This document shows positions 34,866 to 46,056 of a stretch of 64,000 nucleotides of DNA, piece after piece. Origin of the DNA: Cryptomeria japonica. Its lineage: Eukaryota > Streptophyta > Pinopsida > Cupressales > Cupressaceae. How positions within the stretch are numbered: position 1 is the first letter of the stretch; each line of letters opens with the position of its first letter. The DNA is taken from NCBI RefSeq assembly GCF_030272615.1, contig NC_081414.1, positions 769,859,653 through 769,923,652 of the forward strand, written 5' to 3'. Below the pieces are notes generated by a model. It did no database searches. It worked only from the letters and a program-made list of their open reading frames with translations, and was not told where the DNA came from. The translations under genes and the position numbers were made by a program.

Positions 34866-35742
34866 CTACATTTTTCTCTCTCATTTGGAAAGAGAGAAGA
34901 CATACATGACGGAAAAAAGCGTGGAAACTATACTCAAGCATTCAAGCATTCAAGCAATTGATCATTCCAAGTCTCCATTCAAGGCTAAGTGTTGCATTCA
35001 AGTCAAGGATTCAACCATTGAAGAGGAGATCACTTATTACATGCTACATACTACAACATACAACATCTAAACCTTTGCACATAAGGATACAAACATCCTT
35101 AGAACAAGGTATTAGTACTTGTTTTACATTACAGTCATTTATATTTACAGCACTTGCTCATTTCTTGGTTAATTCCAAAACCGGGGTTTGACCTAAAGGC
35201 AAACCCCCAATCCCTAACCCCCCAATCGTCTTCGCTTTTCTGTGTGTAGGTTGCAGGTACGCGGCTGAGATTGAAGATCTGGAATCCTTGTGCAGAGATG
35301 AACAGATCCCCCTTCGTTTCGCAGATTTTTCGGAGGACCGTGGCGCCGGGCGCCATCGTCCCGACAACTTTTTCTCAAATTTGCAGGACAGCGCCGTATC
35401 GACATTCTACTGCTAATTCCAGGTCCGCAGCTTCATCCTATAACCTAAACTCAGTTTATAAGCGAATCTTTATGACTTTCTATGCATCCTTAGCTTAATT
35501 TCCTTAATCAACATTCTTTACAAAAGAGGGTAGCTTTGCTTTCCAAACCCTTGAAATTCATTTAGCATCCAATCTTACATTGTGTGGGATTGAATCTTAT
35601 GAGTTTCAACCCCTCTTTTGAATGTAAAGTCTTCCCCCTAAGTGAAAACCCATCGAATCCTAGCGAACCTCCCTTCTCTCTCCTCGGAGTTAGAAGAGGG
35701 GAGACCAACTAGGGTTCGACCGCGATTTTCCGCTTTACATTT

Positions 35743-35758
35743 TGGTGAACCCGATGTG
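35743..35758 (+). other. probable primer-binding site of the gypsy-type element
   Basis: TGGTGAACCCGATGTG starts four bases after the LTR end, in the expected place, with the TGG complementary to a tRNA CCA end. I could not assign the tRNA. Confidence 0.6.
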
Positions 35759-35759
35759 A

Positions 35760-36891
35760 ACATTCTTTCTGATTATTCATGCTTAGATCTGAAAATTGAT
35801 TCCTTGATTACATTTCCATGTTTGATCTTTTGCAAAATTTTAGAGGTGATTGCATAAAAACCCTAAATTTTCTTTTTTTTTTGAACATTGAACTTGCGAA
35901 ATGTTTAATTATTAATGCTTGCTTCAGATCTTCTTTTCTATTATAAATTATCAATTCATATTTATGCTTCAATTTTGAAAATTAAGTGGTTAAATGTCAA
36001 AACCCTAATTTTTGAAACCCTCTTAATTCAACCTTTGTTTGACAATTTGACCGATCAAAACATCTCCAAATCAGCTGTAACTTTGGATTCTGCAATAAAA
36101 TCACAATATCTTTCATCCCTGGAAATTTGGAAAAAAGTTGCGAGGACCATGTTGCACTCTGAGCGCCATCGTCCCCGACATTTTTTTCAAAATTTCGGGA
36201 GCGAGATCTTGCTGTATTTTCCTGCTAAAATCCAGAATTTTGGCTGATTTTGTCAATTATAACACTTTCAAAATTACGGTCAAAGTTGGTCTTGTGATTG
36301 CTTGGTTTAAGGCTCCTAATCATTCAAAAATTGTGGAAATTGAAATTTTGTATCAAAATTGCTTTCTTACTGTCCTAAATCTGAAAATTGTGTTTGCATT
36401 CATTCAAAATTTCAGTGCTTTATTCAAATCCTTGCAATTTGTGACTTTTGAAATTAAGTGCTTAATTACAACAACTTTGATTTTCGCTTTCAAAATTGAA
36501 TTTTGGGTGAAATTGAGTCAATTTTTAAATTTCAAAACTTGCACTGCTTTTGACATTCCCTCTAAAATCATAAAATTCAAATTTTGCATTTTTCGACAAT
36601 CTTGATAGGGTTCAATTTTGAGATTGCAACTTTAATTTGGCCTATCTACAGATCGTAAAATCCCTCAATTTTTTCAGATTAGCTCTAAAATCATCATACC
36701 TTTCATCCCTGCAAATTTTGAAAAAAGTTGCAAGGACCGTGTTGCACTCCGAGCGCCACGGTCCCGAACATTTTTTCCGAAATTTCGGGAGACTGTTGTG
36801 ATTGCATTTAACAGCTTAAATCTGGAAGATTGGCTGGTTTTACTGAAAATTGCTACCTCTAAAATCAAAATCTTCTCTCTCTCTCTAGTGC
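35760..36891 (+). other. gypsy-type element leader with internal duplication
   Basis: About 1.1 kb without an ATG frame of protein character. Two copies of a roughly 85-base block (36111-36201 and 36711-36791), starting TTTCATCCCTG and ending AATTTCGGGAG, are also related to an LTR segment (35320-35395; 41835-41910). The leader ends in a CT-rich tract and TAG just before the gag ATG. Confidence 0.7.
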
Positions 36892-38463
36892 ATGAGTTTT
36901 ACAACAGTAAGCCCTACTTACACTATTCCCATTAGACGAAGCCGTAGAATTAAGTCTTTCCGAGGTTTAACTACTGAGGAGATGGAACCTAATTTGAGTA
37001 GCCTTTTTAATGAGGACATGGGTAATTCCTCTAATCCTCCGAATGATGAAGAAGCTCTCCATGAAGTTTCCGTTGAACAACTTTCCAAATTGGATAACCA
37101 ATTTGACGATTTTCACCAATGGATGTCTCATGAGTATCCCGATAGTCAAGCTCTTCCTTTAATTGAGGGTCTAAAACGTATGCTTCAAAGTGATAAGAAT
37201 GGAATTGATGTTTTACGTGGTATCGCACACATTGTGGATTCAAATGTGATGCCTATGAAGAGTTGTGCTGAAAATTTGGGTTATACACAACCTCCTACAC
37301 AAGTCAATCATTCTATTCCTTTGACCACTTCTATTGCTAGTATACCTACCTTTACATCAAACATCATGGCTACCTCTATACAAGACATTCCTCCTGTGAT
37401 TACTAAGTCATTTAACCCTATTCCTTCATTCAATCCGATTTCTTCATTCATTCCTTCAATAAGTGTTCCTATTACATCTTCACAAATGAACATGACGCAA
37501 GGGGGCAATTCATTTAACCATTCCATTCCTCCTTGTGGTGTTCCTCCTATCCAATCATCCCCTATGGTTGACTATCATAGGGTCCCACCACCTTACTCTT
37601 TACCTTCTTTCAATAACATCACACCTCCATCTCAATCTAACACTGAAGCTACCATTAATAATCTTGCACAAACTGTCTCTTCTTTACAGCAACAAATTGC
37701 CTCTATGAATCAATCTAAGTTTAGTGTGCCCACATTTGATGTTGCGAGCCCACTTTCTCTTGATATTGTTCGAGCTATTCCTCCTAAACATGTTGAAATC
37801 CCGCATTTGGAGCTTTATAATGGTAAAGGAGATCCTCTAACACATGTTAAGACTTTTCAAACAATATGTACTGATTTTGCTTATGACCAAAGGTTGCTTG
37901 CAAAACTATTCACCAGAACATTAAGAGACAAAGCCCTACAATGGTATTGCTCGTTGCCTTCTTATTCTATTACTTCTTTCGAACAACTTGCAAATGCTTT
38001 CATTCAACAATTTCAAAACAATATAAGTCCTAAAGTTACTTTGATTGATTTAATGCATTGTAAACAAGGTGTTAAAGAAAAAGTGACTGATTTCATTGGT
38101 AGATATAAGCATTTGTATGCTCAAATTTCTTTTCCAGTGCCTGATAATGATATTCAAAGGATCTTTATTTCTAATTTGCAAAAAGATATTCGAGACAAAC
38201 TTCTGTTTTCTGAGTTTACTTCTTTCCAACAGTTGTGTGCCACTCTTCACAATTATCAACTGACTGTGAGTCAAATGGAACAATCACATCCTATGGCTCC
38301 AAGTGATAAGGGTGATAGCAGTCAACAACCATTTGGGAAGTTTAAACCAAATAGAGATTCCATAAAATTCAATGAAAACATCATCAACAACAATGTGAAT
38401 GCAGCATCAGGTGTGCCTCCTATTTCTAAATTTTTAGGAAAGAAAGAAAGTATACTCCTTTGA
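36892..38463 (+). CDS. gypsy-type Gag polyprotein
   Basis: 523 codons from ATG 36892 without interruption. The N-terminus is basic (PIRRSRRIKSF). Residues about 130-290 are Pro/Ser/Ile-rich and low in structure. Residues about 300-450 form the Retrotrans_gag (PF03732) capsid domain: IPHLELYNGKGDPLTHVKTF, DKALQWYCSLPSYSI, FEQLANAFIQQF, VTDFIGRYKHLYAQI. The product would assemble the particle. No zinc knuckle lies in this frame; it is in the next ORF, reached by a -1 shift near 38440-38460. The frame is intact, so it may still be expressed. Confidence 0.9.
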   Translation: MSFTTVSPTYTIPIRRSRRIKSFRGLTTEEMEPNLSSLFNEDMGNSSNPPNDEEALHEVSVEQLSKLDNQFDDFHQWMSHEYPDSQALPLIEGLKRMLQSDKNGIDVLRGIAHIVDSNVMPMKSCAENLGYTQPPTQVNHSIPLTTSIASIPTFTSNIMATSIQDIPPVITKSFNPIPSFNPISSFIPSISVPITSSQMNMTQGGNSFNHSIPPCGVPPIQSSPMVDYHRVPPPYSLPSFNNITPPSQSNTEATINNLAQTVSSLQQQIASMNQSKFSVPTFDVASPLSLDIVRAIPPKHVEIPHLELYNGKGDPLTHVKTFQTICTDFAYDQRLLAKLFTRTLRDKALQWYCSLPSYSITSFEQLANAFIQQFQNNISPKVTLIDLMHCKQGVKEKVTDFIGRYKHLYAQISFPVPDNDIQRIFISNLQKDIRDKLLFSEFTSFQQLCATLHNYQLTVSQMEQSHPMAPSDKGDSSQQPFGKFKPNRDSIKFNENIINNNVNAASGVPPISKFLGKKESILL

Positions 38464-40301
38464 ATGAATCATTGCATGATATTATGAATAAGTTATTGGG
38501 ACAAAATGTGCTTACTCTTCCTCCTATACGACAAATTGATCCTGCAAAGATTACTTCACCTTATTTTGATCACAAATCTTTTTGTCAATTTCATCGTCAG
38601 CCTGGGCATGATACTGAAAAATGTTTTTCTTTAAAGGGTAAAATTCAAGATTTGATTGATAATAATACTATCTCTGTTTCTGGAGTGAATGATAAAGGCA
38701 ACACATCTGTAGCTCCTCCTAACCAAAATCTTCATATTTTTACTAATCCATTACCTTCTCATACCTCTCATACCTCTAATGCGATTGAGGCTAATGATTC
38801 CTCTTTCTCATCTGATGGTCTTGTGTCTATGACTCCGAATGTGATTAACTTTGTAGAGCAGCAAGAAATCCCTAAAGAACCTTCTATCACATTTGATTCC
38901 AGTAAAACCATTAGAGCACCTGATGGTCCTTTATACATAGTTGCAAAAGTCAAAAATACACCTTGCCATGGAGTGCTTATTGATCCTTTGTGCATGGTTA
39001 ATGTTATTACTGAAGAATTTCTTTTTACTTTGCAATTGAATCAAGTGATCTATGACAAAACAGATGTGATTGTGAAATTATTTGATGCATTTTCTTCTCC
39101 TGCAATTGGTTCTATTACATTGCCTATTGAGGTTCATAATAAATCTCTTGATGTGAACTTTGCTATTATTCCATCTTCCGAACAATTTCGTGTGAAGCTT
39201 GGCTATCCTTGGCTATCTTCCATGAAAGCTATTGCTTCTCCTATTCATAAGTGTTTGAAATTTCCCCATAATGGTGAAGTTGTTACTGTCAATCATAGTC
39301 TCTTTAAACCAGCCGAAAGAACCTCTAGTGTTCCTATTGATTACTTTTGGCCCAAACAATTCCAATCTCTTCCTCCGCGAAGTGATCATCTTTTTAAATC
39401 TTATCAAAAGTGGAAAACAGATATGATCCTATCTCTAAGTGAACCTAGAACACCTAAACTTGACATTCCTATCATTCTTGAGAAGGAAATTCTTCCTTTG
39501 AAAGACAAAACTAATGTCTTTCCTCAAGAAGATTCCCAACCCGTCCCCATGGATGTGACTATGTCTATGCCTAATAAATCTTCTAAAAGTAGACCTATAC
39601 CTCCTTGTCATGATGGACTTGGTCTTCTTCCTAAACCAAACATTCCTCCTTTATATGGAGCAATTCCTCCTCCTGCCTTTTATAGAGAGAAGAGACCTTC
39701 TTCTTCTCCTATTATCCAGCCTAAGAGACCACAACCTAAACACCCAAGTGATAAGGATGAGAACATTCCTCCTCCTCTACCTTCTACACTTCCTACTAAG
39801 ACTAGACGTAATCGTTCTGCACGGGAACATCGACGAAAGTGTCATCTTAGGGCTCAAGCAGCTGCTTCTCAAACTTTACAATCTCCAAAAACATCTTCAA
39901 CAAGCATTATTCCATTTTCTCCTCAGCCGGATATTGAGCCTAAATCTCCTAAACATAAGATGCATGATGGTCTTGATCCTGTGCGAGTTAAAGATCCTAT
40001 TTTTATAAATCTTGATGATGATATAGATGAAAATGTTATGCATGATGAAAATGTTACTCCTCTTGCTTCTGATAGCGAATATGAACTTGTTGATGTTGAT
40101 AACCATTTATCTAATGAATTTTCTAAAGCACTTATCCTAGCTCCTAGACAAGAACAATGTGGCTTGGAACATGAACATAGCCCTTGTTTGGATCTTGTGA
40201 TAGCTCCATCTGCTGTGTTGGATGTTCCTCCTCTAGCATGTTCCCTGCCTTCCCGAAACATTGATCAGCAAGATCGGGGGGTAGATGACGTGCTAGACTA
40301 G
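38460..40301 (+). CDS. gypsy-type knuckle, altered protease and proline-rich tail
   Basis: The open frame of about 613 codons has no early ATG; the natural reading probably joins gag through a -1 shift in a purine run just upstream. Residues about 41-60 hold a CX2HX4HX4C knuckle (FCQFHRQPGHDTEKC). Residues about 160-290 align with the Tat/Ogre-type retropepsin pattern, but the active site reads LIDPLCMVNVI where D-G/S is expected. The end of the fold (VKLGYPWLSSMKA) is kept. The tail is Pro/Ser-rich with a basic cluster (TKTRRNRSAREHRRKC). It ends at TAG 40301 without RT or integrase. Confidence 0.8.
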   Translation: MNESLHDIMNKLLGQNVLTLPPIRQIDPAKITSPYFDHKSFCQFHRQPGHDTEKCFSLKGKIQDLIDNNTISVSGVNDKGNTSVAPPNQNLHIFTNPLPSHTSHTSNAIEANDSSFSSDGLVSMTPNVINFVEQQEIPKEPSITFDSSKTIRAPDGPLYIVAKVKNTPCHGVLIDPLCMVNVITEEFLFTLQLNQVIYDKTDVIVKLFDAFSSPAIGSITLPIEVHNKSLDVNFAIIPSSEQFRVKLGYPWLSSMKAIASPIHKCLKFPHNGEVVTVNHSLFKPAERTSSVPIDYFWPKQFQSLPPRSDHLFKSYQKWKTDMILSLSEPRTPKLDIPIILEKEILPLKDKTNVFPQEDSQPVPMDVTMSMPNKSSKSRPIPPCHDGLGLLPKPNIPPLYGAIPPPAFYREKRPSSSPIIQPKRPQPKHPSDKDENIPPPLPSTLPTKTRRNRSAREHRRKCHLRAQAAASQTLQSPKTSSTSIIPFSPQPDIEPKSPKHKMHDGLDPVRVKDPIFINLDDDIDENVMHDENVTPLASDSEYELVDVDNHLSNEFSKALILAPRQEQCGLEHEHSPCLDLVIAPSAVLDVPPLACSLPSRNIDQQDRGVDDVLD

Positions 40302-41019
40302 TTACATTAGCATAGCAGATTCTCTCCCCCTCCCTTTTGTTACTTCTTCTATTTGTCGTCCTTAGTGTTGTCTACTTGAGGACGATGCAAAGCATTGAGA
40401 TCTCTTTGGTCTCTCTCATGTTGACTCAAAAGACACATGTGTTCCCTTCTTCTAGGTGACCTTCCTTGATTGGAGAATGAAGAACAATTATGCATACATC
40501 CATATGATATATACATGACTTATCATACAGCATACTGACCCCGAGGAAAGCGAAGTCACCTCGTGCTTTGTGTTTTGTGTCTATTATCCTTGGGTTTATC
40601 TCACACTTGGGGGCTAAATCTTTGCGATAACGTGCTCCTTTTCCTTTCTCATTTCTTATGTGTATCACTACGTTAAAACAATCACCCCCGTTGAGGCGTG
40701 TGCGATCGCTTTAACGTAGGGGGGCATACACCCTGTCTATCCTTTCAAAGATACTTGAAAATTTCTTGGCAAACTTAGCTTTGTCTTGAAGATTTTTGGT
40801 ATTTCTTTTGCATGACTCATAGTGAACCTTACTACTGACAGTCATGGTTCTTCCTCGTGATCTTCCCTTTTACTTTGTCAATCGAAGTCGTAAGATCCTT
40901 AGTCCACTGGGGGCTTGGTGTGTCTTGCCTCCTTGACGTGGTGAAAGTCTTTCAACGTTGTTTCCTTGTACTTTATCGAAAGTATGAGCATACATACTCC
41001 CGCTAAAGTGGGGGCTAAA
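40302..41019 (+). other. 3' untranslated part and polypurine tract of the gypsy-type element
   Basis: No gene is seen. The purine-rich AAAGTGGGGGCTAAA at 41005-41019 directly precedes the 3' LTR and is the likely plus-strand primer. Confidence 0.7.
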
Positions 41020-42254
41020 TGTAGCGTCCTAAAATTGCGACAATTGCAATTTCGACTGCATTTCGGTCTTCATGATGGCGACGCAACACGCAACCTGAAT
41101 GGAGACCCCAAAACTTGCTCACGACACTGAAAACTGCATTTTTCAAGCACCACTGGCCTGAACCTCCTTGCACCCCACTGTCCCGGAGGTGGGACCAGAG
41201 CGCCCAGCGCCCTGGTCCCTCAGGACCAGGGCGCCCAGCGCCCTGGTCCCTGGGTCCTATTTTGGGCCCAGTTTCCTAAGTGATATCGAGTCTTTTTGAT
41301 TGCAATTTGGAAATATACTTCCCTGGTCGGCCTAAGGTCGGGAAAATCAGTCTATCAGCCCTAATTGACAAGTATATAAACTACATTTTTCTCTCTCATT
41401 TGGAAAGAGAGAAGACATACATGACGGAAAAAAGCGTGGAAACTATACTCAAGCATTCAAGCATTCAAGCAATTGATCATTCCAAGTCTCCATTCAAGGC
41501 TAAGTGTTGCATTCAAGTCAAGGATTCAACCATTGAAGAGGAGATCACTTATTACATGCTACATACTACAACATACAACATCTAAACCTTTGCACATAAG
41601 GATACAAACATCCTTAGAACAAGGTATTAGTACTTGTTTTACATTACAGTCATTTACATTTACAGCACTTGCTCATTTCTTGGTTAATTCCAAAACCAGG
41701 GTTTGACCTAAAGGCAAACCCCCAATCCCTAACCCCCCAATCGTCTTCGCTTTTCTGTGTGTAGGTTGCAGGTATGCGGCTGAGATTGAAGATCTGGAAT
41801 CCTTGTGCAGAGACGAATAGATCCCCCTTCGTTTCGTGGATTTTTCGGAGGACCGTGGTGCCGGGCGCCATCGTCCCGACAACTTTTTCTCAAATTTGCA
41901 GGACAGCGCCGTATCGACATTCTACTGCTAATTCCAGGTCCGCAGCTTCATCCTATAACCTAAACTCAGTTTATAAGCGAATCTTTATGACTTTCTATGC
42001 ATCCTTAGCTTAATTTCCTTAATCAACATTCTTTACAAAAGAGGGTAGCTTTGCTTTCCAAACCCTTGAAATTCATTTAGCATCCAATCTTACATTGTGT
42101 GGGATTGAATCTTATGAGTTTCAACCCCTCTTTTGAATGTAAAGTCTTCCTCCTAAGTGAAAACCCATCGAATCCTAGCGAACCTCCCTTCTCTCTCCTC
42201 AGAGTTAGAAGAGGGGAGACCAACTAGGGTTCGACCGCGATTTTCCGCTTTATA
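41020..42254 (+). repeat. 3' LTR of the gypsy-type element
   Basis: 1235 bp, TGTAGCGTCC to CGCTTTATA (terminal CA changed to TA). It has two 31-bp units (41193-41254), of which the second forms a perfect 12-bp hairpin (41223-41234 with 41238-41249). Confidence 0.95.
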
Positions 42255-42403
42255 GAAATTACAACAAATTTTCAAATATTACAACAAAAAACCAAATAAT
42301 CAATCATGCAAAGACAAATAGGGACTAAAATATATTTTTTATTTTCACTTTATCTTTGCATGTGTGCATACAATGGAATAAAAATGGGGATTGGAAAAAT
42401 ATA

Positions 42404-43900
42404 TTGCTACACATCAATAATAGGAAAAATATGCAAATAATGTTGGACCTATGATTAGACAATAATATGATGCCAAAGAGAACATGGGAAAAACTACATA
42501 AGCCTAAGTTGACTGATACTCTCTATAATGTTAGCTTAGTTGATTGTTCATCTATGGAAACCATAGGGACTTGGAAGAATGTTGAAGTAAATTTTTTCAG
42601 TGTTAAACTAGTGATTAATTTTGAGGTAGTAGTTATGAAGGAACTTTTTGATACATTTAGGGTTCTCTTAGGAATATAATGGATTGTAGATGATAATGTA
42701 ATAGTTGATTCCATAAAAGAGGAATTATCTTTTAATAATGACACCAAAGTAGTTCATATAAATCCAAGAGTAGATGCAAGAAAACCTTATGTGGAAGAAA
42801 TCCCTCTAGAAGAGGTTGATGAGGATAATTCAAGAGTAATATATTCTATTTATAAACTACTTGAAATCTAGGCATAAATAAGGATTTTAATATTGAAGGA
42901 GAAATTGATCTAGAGTGTATGATGATGGAAGTATATATACTAAGAAAGTGTTTAACAATTGGATGCAAGAACAATTAAAATTAACCTTTTAAAAGGTGTA
43001 TGGGATTAGAAAAATATTTATAGTGCATAGGCATCTTAAAATAAAACACAATTTATCATAGATGATGGAAATGAATGATGGAATCTAGAAGGATAAATAG
43101 AAGATAGTATTTCTCTTATTATCAAGTGGCCAAGACACATAAATGAAATTTAGAGAGGTATTTCACATATTAATCTTCCCCATATTTTAGGAGTTGGGTA
43201 ATTAAATGGATACTTAAAGGATATGAAGAGAAAAAATGACAAAGAGGACTTCTAGGTTATTGCACTAGAAGATGTAGTAATATAAATTGTTGTATATTTA
43301 TAGATAAAAAATGAAAATGAAAATTTCCTTGGTGGTATGCCTTTAAAATTCAAATTGATAAAAGAAAAATACAAGAAGGAGAGAATTTGATAATACCAAA
43401 ATTATAAGGATCCATTATAGTTGAAAATCATTCAGAGATATGAACTATAGTCTTGAATGAAATAAGAGAATATAACACACATTTTTACATACAATTATTG
43501 TATTTGACACCAGTATTAGTTGTACAAATATGGCGTATCAATCAAGAAGGATGGGAAAAGATAGGGATTTTCATGAACTTCAACAAGATTTTAATCACAC
43601 CTCCTTTGGAAAAATGATGAAAATATTTATATTGCATTATTGTAGATGCTGCCAAGTGGATTAGTCTAATGGCTAGTACAAAATAAGAAAACTAGAGAAA
43701 TAAGAATTTGTGTTGACTTTCAAGAAATTAATAAATCTTGAATCCATTATCCTTTTCCAACCCCATTCACATAAGGAATATTAGAATTAGTTGCAAGGAG
43801 ATAAATATTCTTTATGGATGACTTTTAAGATCTATCATCACAAAAAAAATCAAAGAAGACAATTAACAAACTAATTTTATAGTATAATGGGGATCATTCA
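42404..43900 (+). pseudogene. decayed Ty3/gypsy protease-RT relic, copy 1
   Basis: 42467-42720 reads MPKRTWEKLHKPKL, an NVEV..FFSVKLVINFEVV stretch and LLGI-WIVDDNVIVDSIKEEL, the gypsy retropepsin end. 43689-43860 reads KTREIRICVDFQEINKS, YPFPTPF and FFMDDF, the gypsy RT fingers/palm start. Stops are dense. The first kilobase is repeated at 59830-60779. Confidence 0.7.
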
Positions 43901-44640
43901 TGTCCTTAGTCAACTCCATCAAAAAGTTAAATTATAGTGGGATAATACTTCTACCCATCTCAAAGAGATTTATAGAACACCCTTCTAACACATTAATGTG
44001 ATGTACATGTCTTGATGATAAAATATAGTAATGAAAGGAGGTTGTTGTTTGTAGTGAAAATGATAAACAAAATAGAATGGAAAATCCTATTGCAAACCAC
44101 TATACAAGGGTTGAAGAGCTCAAGAAAAGATTCCTTAAAAAATAGTCATTGTTTATAAGGGACATATTCCAATATATATATAAAAAAGATATAACAGTTC
44201 ATATAGTAGTATAAGGAGATAGAATAAGAATACTAATATGAAAGAATGTGCATCTATTTAGTGGAGAGTACAACTATACAAGATGTGTTTAATTGAATGA
44301 TTGGAGTGTAATATAAAAAATATCAATATTTTAAGATTTAATAGATATGTATTGTATTATGAATTATTATTTGTGTCTAATATTGTATTCTATCTTAACT
44401 TTTAATTCTTCTCTTATTGTTGAGTATGCGGTATATTTGCAACATCTAGAGAATACTTAGGGCTCAAAACTTCAATCTATGATCCCTACTTTTGTTGCTA
44501 GCAGTTCTATTCTAGCTTGATCTACTAAGGAATATAAGGCCAGTATTTTAGGTAACAACTAGATAAGAAGTAAACACTAGAGGATGGCCTTTGCTAGCTC
44601 AAAAAATAGATAATGAAGTGGTAGGAATAAGAGGTTAGTT
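43901..44640. other. A/T-rich, probably decayed gypsy pol, no readable gene
   Basis: It continues from the RT relic, but I could not follow a frame. No repeat boundary was identified. Confidence 0.3.
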
Positions 44641-44940
44641 ACACCTCTTCCACTATTGCATCTAGATATCTATGAAGAAGGGACATTGTAAGAGGAGATG
44701 ATCAATACTTTATTGATTAATACCACATAAAACACATTTAGAAGGACCTTGAAATTATTTCCTCCCAATATTAAGATAGGTTTAGAATAATTTTTACACA
44801 TTAATGAGATAAAGAGATGACATTTCAACTATTTGAATTTATTCCAAATTTGTACCCACAATGAAAAATCTCTTTCTATACTTTTGTTATGCTCTAAAAA
44901 TTGATAATATGATCAACTGAATAAGATCTATTTTAGTTGA
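44640..44940 (-). pseudogene. LINE zf-RVT relic
   Basis: On the minus strand the frame gives NIGRK, GPSKCVLCGINQ-SIDHLLLQCPFFIDI. This is the Cys-Cys...His...Cys zinc-binding pattern (zf-RVT, PF13966) that lies between RT and RNase H in plant L1-type LINEs. Stops interrupt it. No poly-A end or target duplication was identified. Confidence 0.65.
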
Positions 44941-46056
44941 TAATCACATACAATAATATCTATGATGTTCAAGAAACACCATAGCTAATCAGCTAGAATG
45001 GAAGATAGTGTAGCTTGAAATTAAAAAAATTCCCATCTAGGGCAACTATTAAGATTTTTTTAATTGTATTTTTAGAAACTCTTAGTTAAGAAGGTTTTCC
45101 TTTTTTCCTTGTATTATTTATTAGATTTCAATAAGTTTTTTAGTCTCTAGTTTGATCTTACTTCGTTGGTTGTATGCATCAAAAAGTGAATTGCATTATT
45201 ATGGCTTAAAAAGAGATATCAACAACTTTAATGACATCTTTAAAGGATAGAGGAGGGTGGTCCCCTAGACCTCCAATCATTATCTTGTAGAAAAAACCAC
45301 AACAAATGAAAAAAATGTAGCATAAAGGATTAGAAAAATTGACGAGGAGAGGCTCCCTACCTTCCACATGCCCACACGAAGGTTTTCCAACCATGGCACC
45401 AATAGTAAAAAGGCCAATAGCCCATAAATATAGGCCTATGAGCTTACTCAATTGCTATGAAAATTGGTTTCTTCACCATTAACCACATTCAACCTTCAAT
45501 AATTTTAGTTATTGAACAATAAGTATTGATGCTTACTGATTGAATGACATCACATGATATATAATTTGATGTTATTTATTGGCATGACTTATTTAAATAT
45601 TTAATTTTAAATATCTTTCAATAATGTGCATGAGGCTGTAAGGTGAATAAATATTTAATTGATTACAATATTTTATGAAATGGTCTTTGATTTATTGATG
45701 AAGTTAATTGAATCATAAATAACTGATCAAAGATTAAATCTTTCTTAATAAATATGCCTATAATATTTTGAAATGATCAAATCAAACTCACACTCTAAAC
45801 AACTTACATAAATTAAATGATCAATTATATAAAAAAAATATTATTCTTATTTTCCAATCCAACAAATTACTATAATAATTTAGATTGCTTGAGCTTCTCA
45901 TTCTAGTTATTATAAAGAATGTCATAACAGCTTTTTTCTAATTAATGCAGTTATAATGAAATATTTTACTATGTATTCTTAGGGTCAAGTCCAAAAAATC
46001 TGAAAGCACGTGCAGTACTTTTTTCTAATTAGTGCAGTTATAAGGAACTATTTTAT
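44941..46056. other. intergenic DNA with a short tandem duplication
   Basis: A minus-strand 81-codon frame (45451-45206) is unrecognised. An imperfect duplication with an 87-base period is seen at 45931-45990 and 46018-46077 (CTTTTTTCTAATTA-TGCAGTTATAA ... TAGGGTC). Confidence 0.45.

Larger units (their letters stand above)
34474..35739 (+). repeat. 5' LTR of the gypsy-type element
   Basis: 1266 bp, TGTAGCGTCC to CGCTTTACA. It includes three 31-bp tandem units at 34647-34739 and a TATA box at 34858-34865. A polypyrimidine/GTGTGTAGGTTGCAG block lies near 35240. A 101-codon open frame inside it begins only with GTG and is present in both LTRs because the LTRs are copies. Confidence 0.95.
34474..42254 (+). 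mobile_element. complete gypsy-type LTR element with gag and protease region only
   Basis: LTRs at 34474-35739 and 41020-42254 are flanked by the exact target duplication GAAAT (34469-34473 and 42255-42259). LTRs differ by roughly 20 substitutions and one 31-bp unit, so this is the youngest complete element here. The internal 5.3 kb holds a leader, a long gag ORF, a knuckle/protease ORF and no RT, RNase H or integrase. Neither strand of 40302-41019 shows pol motifs. It is a non-autonomous element that would need pol from a related gypsy (Tat/Ogre/Athila-like, by the protease-region pattern). Confidence 0.92.

Noticed and set aside
34765-35070. 101-codon frame repeated almost exactly at 41280-41585
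   Set aside because: It begins with GTG, not ATG, lies inside the LTRs and is present twice only because the LTRs are copies. The region contains the TATA box and transcript start.
35135-35405. Several overlapping minus-strand frames in the gypsy LTR, repeated at 41650-41920
   Set aside because: Three overlapping frames on the same G/C-rich segment cannot all code; no domain, and duplicated by LTR identity.
38430-38445. Canonical slippery heptamer for -1 frameshifting (AAATTTTTA)
   Set aside because: The bases do not fit X-XXY-YYZ in the gag frame, so no classical slippery site is claimed; only the frame relation is reported.
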